Assembly: GCA_934502905.1 (NCBI GenBank)
Contig: CAKSVK010000042.1
Span: 1-22,914 of the forward strand
Reading direction: 5' to 3'
Length of the DNA: 22,914 bases
DNA from: an uncultured Chitinophagaceae bacterium
Lineage (GTDB): Bacteria > Bacteroidota > Bacteroidia > Chitinophagales > Chitinophagaceae
A program made the translations under genes and the position numbers. Positions 14,446 to 22,900 of the stretch are shown here, piece after piece (the stretch's first letter is position 1; each line of letters starts with the position of its first letter). The notes under the pieces are model-generated. The model had not been told where the DNA came from. It did not search any database and saw only the letters and a list, made by a program, of their open reading frames with translations.

Positions 14446-15204
14446 TTATACCCGCACAGGGATACTTTTGTCGCGGAGATACATTTTCAGGTCAGGAATG
14501 CTTATTTCCTTAAAGTGAAAAATGCTGGCTGCCAGGGCGGCATCCGCCTTTCCCTCTTCAAATACGGTCACAAAGTGTTCCATGCTGCCACCGCCACCAC
14601 TGGCGATTACAGGCACAGGTAACAACTCAGACAGGGTGCGGGTGATATCCAATGCAAATCCCTGCTTGGTGCCGTCATGGTTCATAGATGTAAGCAGCAC
14701 TTCCCCCGCGCCCCGCTCCACCGCCTGCCTGGCCCAGTCAATACATCTTGTATCCGTTTTCGTTCTGCCGCCGTTCAGGTATACGTACCACTCGCCATCA
14801 TCCTCTTTTCTTGTATCGATGGCTAATACAACACACTGGCTGCCGAATTCCTTCGCTAGCTCATTCAGCAATTGTGGATTCTTATAAGCGGCGGTATTAA
14901 CAGAAATCTTATCTGCACCATTCTGCAACAATACATTCACATCTTCAACACTACTGATGCCGCCTCCCACCGTAAAGGGAATATTGATATGATGAGATAT
15001 CCTGTTAGCCAGCTCACTTAAGGTTTTACGTTTCTCCACCGTAGCAGTAATATCCAGAAAAACCAGCTCATCCGCACCCTGTTGAGCATACAAAGCGCCG
15101 AGCTCTACCGGGTCGCCGGCATCCCTGAGGTTCACGAAATTTGTTCCTTTTACCGTCCGTCCGTCCTTGATATCCAGGCAGGGGATAATCCTTTTCGTAA
15201 GCAT
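14446..15204 (-). CDS. hisF: Imidazole glycerol phosphate synthase cyclase subunit HisF
   Basis: HisF takes ammonia from the HisH glutaminase and converts PRFAR to imidazole glycerol phosphate and AICAR in histidine synthesis. The start at 15204 ([16 protein letters not shown]) is chosen because it gives the canonical 252-aa length and puts both catalytic aspartates at their textbook positions: D11 in CLDIKDG and D130 in LAIDTRK. The upstream in-frame extension to 15282 would add 26 residues unlike any HisF. Phosphate-binding blocks TVGGGI (78-83) and [12 protein letters not shown] are intact, as are the half-barrel repeats. It lies alone: no hisH, hisA or hisIE lies in the window on either side. 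A -7 promoter element is found about 32 bases upstream. It looks functional. Confidence 0.96.
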   Translation of the reverse strand: MLTKRIIPCLDIKDGRTVKGTNFVNLRDAGDPVELGALYAQQGADELVFLDITATVEKRKTLSELANRISHHINIPFTVGGGISSVEDVNVLLQNGADKISVNTAAYKNPQLLNELAKEFGSQCVVLAIDTRKEDDGEWYVYLNGGRTKTDTRCIDWARQAVERGAGEVLLTSMNHDGTKQGFALDITRTLSELLPVPVIASGGGGSMEHFVTVFEEGKADAALAASIFHFKEISIPDLKMYLRDKSIPVRV

Positions 15205-15235
15205 ATATGAAAAAAATTGTACAGAAAATATCCTG

Positions 15236-15243
15236 CAAAGGTA
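15236..15243 (-). promoter_or_regulatory. -7 promoter element of hisF
   Basis: The minus strand reads TACCTTTG, an exact TAnnTTTG match followed by C. It ends 31 bases before the ATG at 15204, supporting the downstream start. No clear -33 TTTG is seen at the standard distance. Confidence 0.6.
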
Positions 15244-15297
15244 AGCAATACAGCCCGCACATCTGTAAAAGACCCATTTCACAGGTCGTCAATAAGA

Positions 15298-15340
15298 AAC
15301 GCAAAGGTCATAGCCGGTGCAGGCACAGTACCTTTGCGTT
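15298..15340 (-). terminator. Long-loop inverted repeat between the RND pump and hisF, probable terminator
   Basis: AACGCAAAGGT (15298-15308) and ACCTTTGCGTT (15330-15340) are perfect 11-bp inverted arms around a 21-base loop. On the minus strand the second arm runs into TCTTATT, a T-rich but broken tract. It lies 74 bases after the pump stop codon and 94 bases before the hisF ATG, so it probably ends the efflux transcript. The long loop is atypical. Confidence 0.6.
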
Positions 15341-15414
15341 CTTTGGTAAAAGACCTAATTATTGATAATTCGTATGTCCGTAGCTGATAGTTCTGCCACG
15401 CATGTCCCTTATCT

Positions 15415-18400
15415 TTAAAACCAGCTTTTTATCCAGGTTTCGCTGGCTTTACCGGCCAAAACCCTCCTTCTCCTGCTCACATCCATCCTGTGGCGGAACA
15501 TGGTAAAGAACACCAGCAGCAGGAATATAAGCGTCAGCGGCGGAATACCCAGCATGGATATCCATTTACCGCCAAAGATCCTGCGCATGGGGCGTTTCAA
15601 TCGTTCTGCTATAAGATACATAGCGGGCACCATGAACAGCGTCATAAAAAATGCGAATATCAACCCGAATATGATCGTCCAGGCCAATGGTTTCCAGAAA
15701 GCAGCACTGTCGCCACCGAAGAAAATGTGTGGCTCAAAGCTGGAGAAGAGCCCCACGAAGTCAATATTGAAGCCTACTGCCAGCGGAATCAAACCAAAGA
15801 TAGCCGCCAGCGCTGTAAGTAAAACAGGTATGATACGTGTTTTACCTGCTTCAATAACAGCCTCCCTTGTTTTCAAACCTCTTGACCGCAGCTCATCGGC
15901 AAACTCTATCACCAGGATACCGTTTTTCACCACGATACCGGCAAGTCCCACAATACCCAGCCCTGTAAAAGCAATAGACACTTCCATACCCGTCAGGCTG
16001 AATCCCAGCAGAACACCAACAATACTGAAGACAATCTCGGTAAGGATAATAACCGGTTTGCTGATGGAGTTGAATTGTAATACAAGTATGAACAGGATGA
16101 TCATCAGCGCTATCACCAGGGCCGCTGCCAGGAAGTTCATGGTCTCTGCCTGCTGCTCTCCCTCCCCGGTTTGCTGGATGGTCACCCCCTCAGCTTTTGC
16201 GGGGAACACGTCGATATAATCTTTGATCTGCTGGTTCACCGCCGTAGGCGTATATCCCTGCGAGATCAGTACATTGGAACGCAGGGTGATGGTCCTTTTC
16301 TGATTTTTTCTTTTAACACTGCCGAGCGTATTGGTGTAATCAACCTTTACGAGCGAACTGATAGGCACAGTTTTGAGCGCTCCGCCACTGGCCATATCCC
16401 TGAACGTGATGTTCATGTTCAGCAGATCGCCCAGGCTTTTCCGCTGCAGTTCTGCATTGCGCAGCTGTATCTTGTATTCATCTTCCCCATCCTTGATCTT
16501 GGATACTTCTCTTCCGAACAGCGCTGTCCTGATCTCCATGCCGATCTGTGCAGAGGACACCCCTTCGATCAATGCCCGCTGCCTGTCAACCGTCAGGCTT
16601 ATTTCGGGGTTGGTAAGATCAATATCCATTTTTAATTCTTCTACGCCGCCCACCTGTATGGAGTCGAGATAGTTTTTGAGCGCCACACCTGTTTTAATCA
16701 GCTTGTCAAAATCCTCGCTGGCAATTTCAATATTGATTGGAGGGTCGGTGGGAGGACCGCTGGATTCCTGGTCAACGGAAATTTCAGCTCCCGGTATACC
16801 TTTTACTGCAGACCGGATAGAATCCAGCAATACCCTGGTAGATGCACCGTGCCGTTTATCAAATTCCACAAAGGATACCTGTATCCTTCCCAGTTCCGGA
16901 CGGGTGCTCCGGTCGCCGTTCATCGGATCCCCGGCGCCTACAGCAACATTGGAAATAACACTTTCCACGATCGGATTTTTCTTATCGTCTTGCATGTCCA
17001 GCACCTTATATACCCGCGTTTCCAGGTTCCTCGTAATAGAGTCCGTATAGGCAACGTCAGTACCTACAGGCAGCTTTAGGTACACGTATATAAAGTTGGG
17101 ATCGGCATTCGGAAAGAATACGATCGGGACGCGTTGGCTGCTAACAGAAGCGCCAAATACCATAAAGCTGAAGATCAATATCCCGAAAGTGCCTATCAGG
17201 AGATGCACAGGGCGCCAGCCTTTGAGCGACCATTTCAACACGGACTCATAATGCCCCATGATCCAGGGCAGCACCTTATTCTGGAAACGGTGGATCATCC
17301 CGTCAAGTACATATACATTAAGCACGGAAAGCGCCACCAGGGTAAGGAGGATATTCCCGATAAAAGTATAACCCATGATATCCAGCAGGATGCCTATCGC
17401 GATTACAACCCAGAATACGGGTTTTCTGAAAATAGCGGATTTTTTTTGTTTATGCTCTCCCTCGGGGTGGTTCATAAAATCCACCGCGAATACAGGATTC
17501 ATGATAAAGGCGACGATCAGCGAAGCGGTGAGCGTAAAGATCAGCATCACCGGCAGGTAGATCATGAATTTCCCGATGATACCCGGCCAGAACAATAAAG
17601 GGAAAAACGGCGCCAGCGTCGTTAATGTCCCGGATAACACCGGCACGAACACTTCTCCTGCTGCCATCATGGCCGACTTTTCCGAACTGATCCGCCCCCG
17701 CCCCTGTACGAAGATCCGGTGCGTATTTTCTATGACCACAATGGCATCGTCCACAATAATACCCAGCCCGAACAGGAGGGCAAACAATACCATGAAGTTA
17801 AGCGTAACATGTGAGCCGACGATCATATCGGCCACCGGCAGGAACATAAATGCGACAAACATGCTCAGCGGCACAGACAGGGCCACAAAAAAGGCGTTGG
17901 TAACCCCCATGAAAAACATCAGGATCGCTAACACCAGGATAAACCCTATGACAATTGAATTTACCAGTTCATCAAAAGAATGTTTTGCATTCTTGCTCTG
18001 GTCTCCAGTAATCACCACGCTCAGGTCTTTGGGAAACTCCGTTTCCTGCATTCCTTTCACCACCTCCTTTACCGCATCTGCTGTTTCAATCAGGTTCTCA
18101 CCAGACCTTTTCACAATATTGAGTGTGATCACATTCTTGTGGTCCAGTCGCGCATAACTCTCTCTCTCTTTGGTAGTATCCTTAATGGAGGCGATATCCT
18201 TCAGGTAAATAGATCCGCCTGTAGGACCGCGGACGATAACATTTTCAATATCTGCTGCTGAACGGAATTGTCCCTTCAACTGCAGTGTACGCTTCATATT
18301 TCCCACTTCCAGCAAACCGCCGGTAATATCCATATTCTCCCTGGCCACTGCATTGGCGATATCGTCGAATGTTACATTGGCGCTGCGCATCCGGTAGTTG

Positions 18401-19008
18401 TCCACGTTGATCTGGAATTCTCTTTCCGGAGCGCCCACGATATCCACCCGGGTGATCTGCGACAGCTCCTCCAGCTTGTCCTGCAGGTCGTCGGCATATT
18501 TTTTCAGCCGCACATTGTCATAGTCGCCACTAAGGTTCACGTACATCACAGGTATTTCCGACAGGCTCACTTCCATTACGCTTGGTTCCTCCGTGAGGTC
18601 TGTAGGTAGGTCGGACTTCGCTTTATCCACAGCGTCCTTTACCTTCTGCACCGCCACATCTATATTCACATCCGTGCTGAATTCCACCACGATCGCAGAA
18701 AAATCCTGTATGGAAGTACTGGTTGTTTTCTGGATCTTGACACCGGTTATCCCCTTGATCTGCTTTTCGATGGGTTGGGTAACCAGGTTTTCCATGTCTT
18801 TGGGCGAATTACCTACATATACCGTTTGTACGTATACGGTAGGAATAATAATGTCCGGAAACTGTTCTTTAGGTAAAGTAACAAACTGGAAAACACCCGC
18901 CAGGCTGACAAAGATCATTGCCAGGTAAATGGACGTTTTGTTTTTGATGGACCAGGTGGTAGGTTTGAACTCTTTGAACTTTTCCGTAATATTTTCTAAA
19001 ACACTCAT
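15415..19008 (-). CDS. RND-family efflux pump, inner-membrane subunit
   Basis: This proton-driven transporter of the AcrB/CusA superfamily should expel drugs, detergents or other toxic compounds through the adaptor and TolC-like partners. It has the usual tandem halves, each with a large periplasmic domain. LFGLGIIVDDAIVVIENTHR places the proton-relay pair at D420-D421 in TM4, and GLAGIVVKNGILVIEFADEL carries the TM10 lysine. At 1197 aa it is longer than AcrB (1049). The extra length comes from a segment at about residues 505-590 with additional hydrophobic helices (FWVVIAIGILLDIMGYTFIG, ILLTLVALSVLNVYVL) and from a C-terminal hydrophobic helix (IPPLTLIFLLLVFFTMF) followed by a basic tail. 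Insertions of this sort are common in Bacteroidota pumps. It begins 45 bp after the adaptor stop. The substrate is not deducible. Confidence 0.95.
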   Translation of the reverse strand: MSVLENITEKFKEFKPTTWSIKNKTSIYLAMIFVSLAGVFQFVTLPKEQFPDIIIPTVYVQTVYVGNSPKDMENLVTQPIEKQIKGITGVKIQKTTSTSIQDFSAIVVEFSTDVNIDVAVQKVKDAVDKAKSDLPTDLTEEPSVMEVSLSEIPVMYVNLSGDYDNVRLKKYADDLQDKLEELSQITRVDIVGAPEREFQINVDNYRMRSANVTFDDIANAVARENMDITGGLLEVGNMKRTLQLKGQFRSAADIENVIVRGPTGGSIYLKDIASIKDTTKERESYARLDHKNVITLNIVKRSGENLIETADAVKEVVKGMQETEFPKDLSVVITGDQSKNAKHSFDELVNSIVIGFILVLAILMFFMGVTNAFFVALSVPLSMFVAFMFLPVADMIVGSHVTLNFMVLFALLFGLGIIVDDAIVVIENTHRIFVQGRGRISSEKSAMMAAGEVFVPVLSGTLTTLAPFFPLLFWPGIIGKFMIYLPVMLIFTLTASLIVAFIMNPVFAVDFMNHPEGEHKQKKSAIFRKPVFWVVIAIGILLDIMGYTFIGNILLTLVALSVLNVYVLDGMIHRFQNKVLPWIMGHYESVLKWSLKGWRPVHLLIGTFGILIFSFMVFGASVSSQRVPIVFFPNADPNFIYVYLKLPVGTDVAYTDSITRNLETRVYKVLDMQDDKKNPIVESVISNVAVGAGDPMNGDRSTRPELGRIQVSFVEFDKRHGASTRVLLDSIRSAVKGIPGAEISVDQESSGPPTDPPINIEIASEDFDKLIKTGVALKNYLDSIQVGGVEELKMDIDLTNPEISLTVDRQRALIEGVSSAQIGMEIRTALFGREVSKIKDGEDEYKIQLRNAELQRKSLGDLLNMNITFRDMASGGALKTVPISSLVKVDYTNTLGSVKRKNQKRTITLRSNVLISQGYTPTAVNQQIKDYIDVFPAKAEGVTIQQTGEGEQQAETMNFLAAALVIALMIILFILVLQFNSISKPVIILTEIVFSIVGVLLGFSLTGMEVSIAFTGLGIVGLAGIVVKNGILVIEFADELRSRGLKTREAVIEAGKTRIIPVLLTALAAIFGLIPLAVGFNIDFVGLFSSFEPHIFFGGDSAAFWKPLAWTIIFGLIFAFFMTLFMVPAMYLIAERLKRPMRRIFGGKWISMLGIPPLTLIFLLLVFFTMFRHRMDVSRRRRVLAGKASETWIKSWF

Positions 19009-19053
19009 ATACTGTAATTAGTGTGTCATTAATGTGTAATTGCTTTCGGGTCG

Positions 19054-20208
19054 TTATAAGCTTGTGGTCAGCAATTGCCCTTCATAAAGCCCCTGGAATC
19101 CATCGGTTATTACGGTGTCGCCTGCTTCCATACCGCCGGTCACTTCCACCTTGTCCTCATAGGTTTGCCCGATGGTAATATATTTTTTATGCGCCACCAG
19201 CTTTCCGTTCTCGGTAACGGCAACCAGCACATATTTACCTTTATCATCATTCTGGAGTGTATTTACCGGAATTGTAATTACATTATCCGTTGCATAATCC
19301 TGTATTTTTACCACTACGATCTGGTTGGGACGATAATCTTTGTTTTGCGGCAATTTGGTTTCTATATAAAAGGACCGCGTAATAGGATCTATGAGCTTAC
19401 CGGCTACAGATATCTTTGACTGAATGGTTTTGCCGATATCGGGAAAATTCAATACCACGTTATTCCCTACTCCTACCTTACCGAGATAATTTTCCGGTAC
19501 CTGGGCTACCACTTTCAGCTCGCTGGTATTTACAATCCTTATCTGAGGGCCACCCTGGAAAAATTCACCCACTTTTATATTTACGGATTCTGCAATACCC
19601 GACATTTCCGCGTATACATTCGAGAACGAGGCCTGCTCCTTTACTGACGCTATTTGTTTTTCTATACTGGCTACGTTGTTTTTTGCATTCAGCAGTTGCA
19701 CCTCGGTACCGATGTTTTGATCCCACAGGTTTTGCTGCCGTTTCAACAGGTCCTGTGCAAAATCCAACTGGGTATTCAACTGGTCCAGTTGTTTCTGGGT
19801 AAGGGCATCATCCAGCTTCAGCAGCAGTTGTCCCTTTTTTACATTATCACCTTGTTTCACATATACCGCCTTCACCAGTCCTCCGGCACCACGCGGCGCC
19901 ACATATGCCACATTCGTAGCGTCTATGCGTCCCTGCAGCTCAATGAAATGTGTAAAGGATCCCGCACTGACAGGGGTGGTCGCTACCAATTTTGGATTCT
20001 CCTTCTTTTGCGAAGGATCCAGTGTAAGCACTTCCTGCTCCAGCTTTGCGATTTTTTCAGACAGTGCGTTTTGCTCGCCTTTCAGCTTTTCTATTTCTGC
20101 TTTTTTCGCGTCAACCTGTTTTGACGTTTCATCCGGCGACTGACCACCGCAGGCCGTCATAGTTGATACTACAGCTAGCGCAATAATTATTTTTACTAAG
20201 TTTTGCAT
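19054..20208 (-). CDS. RND efflux periplasmic adaptor lipoprotein (membrane fusion protein)
   Basis: This 384-aa adaptor links the RND pump to the outer-membrane channel. It carries the lipoprotein signal MQNLVKIIIALAVVSTMTAC (acceptor cysteine 20). A short heptad-patterned coiled coil at about 33-65 (KKAEIEKLKGEQNALSEKI) precedes the fold proper and is less usual. The lipoyl half-motif GLVKAVYVKQGDNVKKGQLLLKLDD follows, then the alpha-hairpin (LDQLNTQLDFAQDLL, AKNNVASIEKQIASV), the second lipoyl half (SGIAESVNIKVGEFF), a beta-barrel domain and the membrane-proximal domain (VEVTGGMEAGDTVITDGFQGL). It lies 31 bp after the tolC-like gene and 45 bp before the pump gene, on one transcript. Confidence 0.95.
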   Translation of the reverse strand: MQNLVKIIIALAVVSTMTACGGQSPDETSKQVDAKKAEIEKLKGEQNALSEKIAKLEQEVLTLDPSQKKENPKLVATTPVSAGSFTHFIELQGRIDATNVAYVAPRGAGGLVKAVYVKQGDNVKKGQLLLKLDDALTQKQLDQLNTQLDFAQDLLKRQQNLWDQNIGTEVQLLNAKNNVASIEKQIASVKEQASFSNVYAEMSGIAESVNIKVGEFFQGGPQIRIVNTSELKVVAQVPENYLGKVGVGNNVVLNFPDIGKTIQSKISVAGKLIDPITRSFYIETKLPQNKDYRPNQIVVVKIQDYATDNVITIPVNTLQNDDKGKYVLVAVTENGKLVAHKKYITIGQTYEDKVEVTGGMEAGDTVITDGFQGLYEGQLLTTSL

Positions 20209-20239
20209 ATATCTGGTTTTGACTGTTTGTTTAATACGT

Positions 20240-21703
20240 TTAAAGATTACCGGTTGCTTTCTGGAAATCTATCTTGGCTATCACGGCGCTGTAAAGTGCA
20301 TTGATATAATTGGTTTGAGCCGTTTTCATATCGGTTTGCGCCTGGGTGATCTCCAGGTTGGATCCCGTACCGATCTCAAACTTTTTGCGTGTTTGCTGGA
20401 ATACTTTTTCCGCCAGCTCCATATTCTTTTTCTGGTAGTCGAGCGTGCTGATAGCGATAGTATAGTTATTTTGCGCAGTTGCCACTTCATTGTCAATATT
20501 CAGCTTTAAGGCTTCCCGCTGGTTGATGGTTTGCTGCAGGGAAAGCCTGGCCTTTTCAATCCTTGCATTATTGGTAAAGCCGGTGAAGATCGGAATATTC
20601 AGCTGCAGCGTGATGGCAGAAATATCAAACCAGTCGCCTTTCTTCAGAAAGTCAAAGCGGTTACGCATTGCATTCTTATTATAGTAGCTATTCAGCAGCA
20701 GGGTCGGGAGCTTAGCCAGCTTGTACCGTCTTACATCATATTCTCCAAGAGCGATCCCTAATTCCGCATACTGGTAATCAAGCCTTTTCGAGTAATTAAA
20801 ATCAGCCGCTTCCAGCATACCTTCTTTCACCTGTTCATCTGTCAGCTCATCCGTTAGCACCAGCGAGTCCCTGACAGGCATTCCCATCAATACCTTCAAC
20901 CCCAGGTAACCGTTCCGTATCTGGTTCTGGGCATTTTGTTTTTCTGTTTGCAGGTTCATCAGTTGCACCTCCAGCTTGTCGATGTCCAGCTTTTCGGCAA
21001 AGCCGTTATCATACATGGTACGGGTATCTTTTTTTAGCTTTTCCAGCAGCGCTATATTGGCATCCAACAGTTCTACCTGTGTCTTGCTGACAACCAACTG
21101 GTAATATACTTTCGAGATGTTGGCCCTAATAGCTTCTTCTGTAATATCCGCATTCCTCTCACGGAACTGTATCAGTGTTTCTCTTGCCTGCAAACCGACA
21201 AACACCTGGCCGTCAAAAATGATTTGCGTGAGTGAAACCCCTCCGCTTGCATTGAATTTGGTTCCAAATTGTGCTGCGATAAAACCAAAATCACCAGGCA
21301 TTTGGATGGGGTTACCATTTCCATCCTTCACTCCTTCCTGAACCAATACCTGATAGGTGGCAGGTGAAATAAAATTCGGAATTACCTGTGTAGCCACAGC
21401 AGGATTATAGGTAGTAGAAATACTGCCATTAATCTGCGGATAGGCTGCACCGGTTACTTCCCGGTTGGTCTGGCGCTGGATCTGGATGTCCAGCAACGCA
21501 TTTTTCACCTGCACATTATGCTGTTGTCCATACGCCAGGGCTTGCTGCAGGGAAAGCGAATGCACTTCCGGGGCATCCTGTGCGCGAACCATCTGAGAAG
21601 AAACCAGCAGCCATACAAAGACTGCCCCGGCATATAAAAAACCTGCAATGCTACGGGGCATCGTTTGCTGTAATGCCGATGTTTCCGTGTATACTCGTTT
21701 CAT
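20240..21703 (-). CDS. TolC-family outer-membrane efflux channel
   Basis: This 487-aa product should form the trimeric outer-membrane exit duct of the pump. After a signal peptide ending near MVRAQDAP comes the first helical repeat (SLSLQQALAYGQQHNVQVKNALLDIQIQRQ), which is the standard opening of the outer-membrane efflux protein family. Two structurally repeated halves follow with long helices (LDIDKLEVQLMNLQTEKQNAQ; FEIGTGSNLEITQAQTDMKT) and the strand motifs SGGVSLTQIIFDGQ and LQLNIPIFTGF before each helix pair. ATG at 21703 is used; a second in-frame ATG 14 codons later (MPRSIAGFLYAG) would give a more compact signal peptide and is an equally reasonable start. It begins 13 bp after the tetR stop. 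Confidence 0.94.
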   Translation of the reverse strand: MKRVYTETSALQQTMPRSIAGFLYAGAVFVWLLVSSQMVRAQDAPEVHSLSLQQALAYGQQHNVQVKNALLDIQIQRQTNREVTGAAYPQINGSISTTYNPAVATQVIPNFISPATYQVLVQEGVKDGNGNPIQMPGDFGFIAAQFGTKFNASGGVSLTQIIFDGQVFVGLQARETLIQFRERNADITEEAIRANISKVYYQLVVSKTQVELLDANIALLEKLKKDTRTMYDNGFAEKLDIDKLEVQLMNLQTEKQNAQNQIRNGYLGLKVLMGMPVRDSLVLTDELTDEQVKEGMLEAADFNYSKRLDYQYAELGIALGEYDVRRYKLAKLPTLLLNSYYNKNAMRNRFDFLKKGDWFDISAITLQLNIPIFTGFTNNARIEKARLSLQQTINQREALKLNIDNEVATAQNNYTIAISTLDYQKKNMELAEKVFQQTRKKFEIGTGSNLEITQAQTDMKTAQTNYINALYSAVIAKIDFQKATGNL

Positions 21704-21716
21704 AAAGGATGAATGT

Positions 21717-22322
21717 TTATCTGTTTTGATATTTTTGAATCAGTTTCTGTCCCTTGGGAGTGGTTATTCCATACAGGAAGAGGGTGGTTATTTCTTCCGT
21801 TACAGCGGTCAGGGAGTGTTTACCCACAGAGGGCGTCAGGTCGGGATGAAAGGTCATGAACACCGACATCAGCCTGAACCGTGCAATGATATCAGTATTT
21901 AGCTCCTGCCGGTATAATTGTTGCTTCTTTCCTTCTTCCAGGTTCTCTGCAATAAGCTTCAGCAAAAACTTATTGTAATGGTCCGTAAGTTTCTGGTGGG
22001 CAGCGGGATGATACTTTTGAAGGTCGTATACCATGGCAGGGTTGGTTACCTTCAATATGTTTTGCAACAGCCCCAGGGCAACGAAAATTTCATGAACCGG
22101 GTTTTCACTCAGGCTCCTTGTATTAAAACAGGCGCCCTCGTTATCAGCCAGCATATTTTCCACTACTAATTCAACCAATGCATCCTTATCAGCATAAAAC
22201 TGATAGATCGTTTTTTTGCTGATACCCAGCTGAGAAGCTATTTCATCCATGCTGATGCTTCTGATGCCATACCGGAGAAAAAGCTCCTGCGCCTTTACAG
22301 CTATGCGCTCCTGCATTTCCAT
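21717..22322 (-). CDS. TetR-family repressor of the efflux operon
   Basis: With the start at ATG 22322 the protein is 201 aa, a normal TetR size. The N-terminal helix-turn-helix is clear: ERIAVKAQELFLRYGIRS, then MDEIASQLGISKKTIYQFYADKDALVELV (about 25-53). The C-terminal ligand-binding domain is helical and divergent (PVHEIFVALGLLQNIL, RFRLMSVFMTFHP). An upstream in-frame TTG/ATG pair at 22373-22368 would add 17 residues, but it lies upstream of a complete Bacteroidota promoter and inside the operator, so it cannot be on that transcript. ATG 22316 is a second possible start. It is the first gene of tetR-tolC-adaptor-pump, so the repressor probably controls its own synthesis together with the pump. 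The inducing ligand is unknown. Confidence 0.93.
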   Translation of the reverse strand: MEMQERIAVKAQELFLRYGIRSISMDEIASQLGISKKTIYQFYADKDALVELVVENMLADNEGACFNTRSLSENPVHEIFVALGLLQNILKVTNPAMVYDLQKYHPAAHQKLTDHYNKFLLKLIAENLEEGKKQQLYRQELNTDIIARFRLMSVFMTFHPDLTPSVGKHSLTAVTEEITTLFLYGITTPKGQKLIQKYQNR

Positions 22323-22331
22323 ATTCGGGAG

Positions 22332-22362
22332 CAAAACTAAGGAAACTTTAATTGTAACCAAA
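22332..22362 (-). promoter_or_regulatory. Complete Bacteroidota promoter of the efflux operon
   Basis: On the minus strand TTTG (22362-22359) is followed by a 19-base spacer and TAGTTTTG (22339-22332). This matches the consensus TTTG-N19-TAnnTTTG at every specified base and at the exact spacing. Transcription should begin a few bases later, very close to the ATG at 22322, so the leader would be only about 4-10 bases. This is the best promoter in the window. Confidence 0.85.
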
Positions 22363-22368
22363 GTTTCC
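22341..22368 (-). promoter_or_regulatory. Probable TetR operator overlapping the efflux promoter
   Basis: GGAAACTTT (22341-22349) and AAAGTTTCC (22360-22368) are perfect 9-bp inverted arms around a 10-base centre. The site covers the -33 element and most of the spacer of the tetR promoter, so a bound dimer or dimer pair would block RNA polymerase. The size (28 bp) and position fit TetR-family autoregulation. That the adjacent TetR binds it is an inference. Confidence 0.8.
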
Positions 22369-22607
22369 ATCAATTATTTTTAAAATTTCCATGGTCCGTG
22401 TTATTGGCACGCAAGATAGCAGGTAGTTTGTCAACCCTATGTCAGTATACTGTCAGGAAATTGTAATGTTGCGATCCCGTTTCGGCCGTTACAAAGCTAA
22501 TATGGGATAAAGGCATGAAGGGAGGGATATTTCGACAAACTACAGGGGTATTCGGGACAAAAAAGAAAATACCGGGATCCGGCGCAATGTATCCTGCCTC
22601 ATTGAAC

Positions 22608-22705
22608 GTCTTTGCGATCTCGACCGAAGGTTGGGAAACGCAAGCTCATAGAATGATAAAGGTTTAAAAAATTGACATCGCTTCCCTTCATTTGCGATGA
22701 CGATC
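22608..22705. repeat. Degenerate MITE/ERIC-like intergenic repeat
   Basis: The left side has GTCTTTGCGATCTCGACCGA and the right side ends TTTGCGATGACGATC, giving imperfect inverted ends about 100 bp apart (GTC..TTGCGA against TTTGCGATGAC). The phrasing resembles the widespread GTCATTGCGA-type dispersed repeats. Only one copy lies in the window, so repeat status is from resemblance. Confidence 0.35.
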
Positions 22706-22804
22706 TTTTTAGCCAACCCCATAACCCTCTCTAATCCGGGCACGGTCCGGTCAAATTGGAAGGCAACAAGTCATGCTTCGGAAGACTTTCACCAGTCTGG
22801 TTTT

Positions 22805-22900
22805 ATATCCTGCAAATCCACGCAGATTGTTTTCGCTGATGATGCTGATTTTGCAGGTAATTTCGCGCAAAGCCGCCATGAAGCACGAAGACCGCAGATA
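22805..22900. repeat. Degenerate CGCAGATT-type repeat, right edge
   Basis: CCTGCAAA (22809-22816) and TTTGCAGG (22850-22857) are inverted 8-mers around a segment with CGCAGATT (22821-22828). GCTGATTTTGCA (22844-22855) is the inverse of the 12-mer at 52-63. The tail TTTCGCGCAAAGCCGCCATG followed by AAGCACGAAG resembles another common dispersed motif, and CGCAGAT recurs at 22893-22899. Confidence 0.45.

Noticed and set aside
15205..15282. N-terminal extension of hisF
   Set aside because: It is cysteine- and aromatic-rich, not HisF-like, contains the hisF -7 promoter element, and would move the catalytic aspartates away from positions 11 and 130.
15357..15370. AATTAT-TG-ATAATT palindrome after the RND pump
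   Set aside because: AT-only 6-bp stem with a two-base loop and no T-run; too weak to call as a terminator or operator.
22540..22743. 67-codon minus-strand reading frame near the right end
   Set aside because: It runs through a degenerate intergenic repeat, has arginine/serine-rich composition and no family resemblance.
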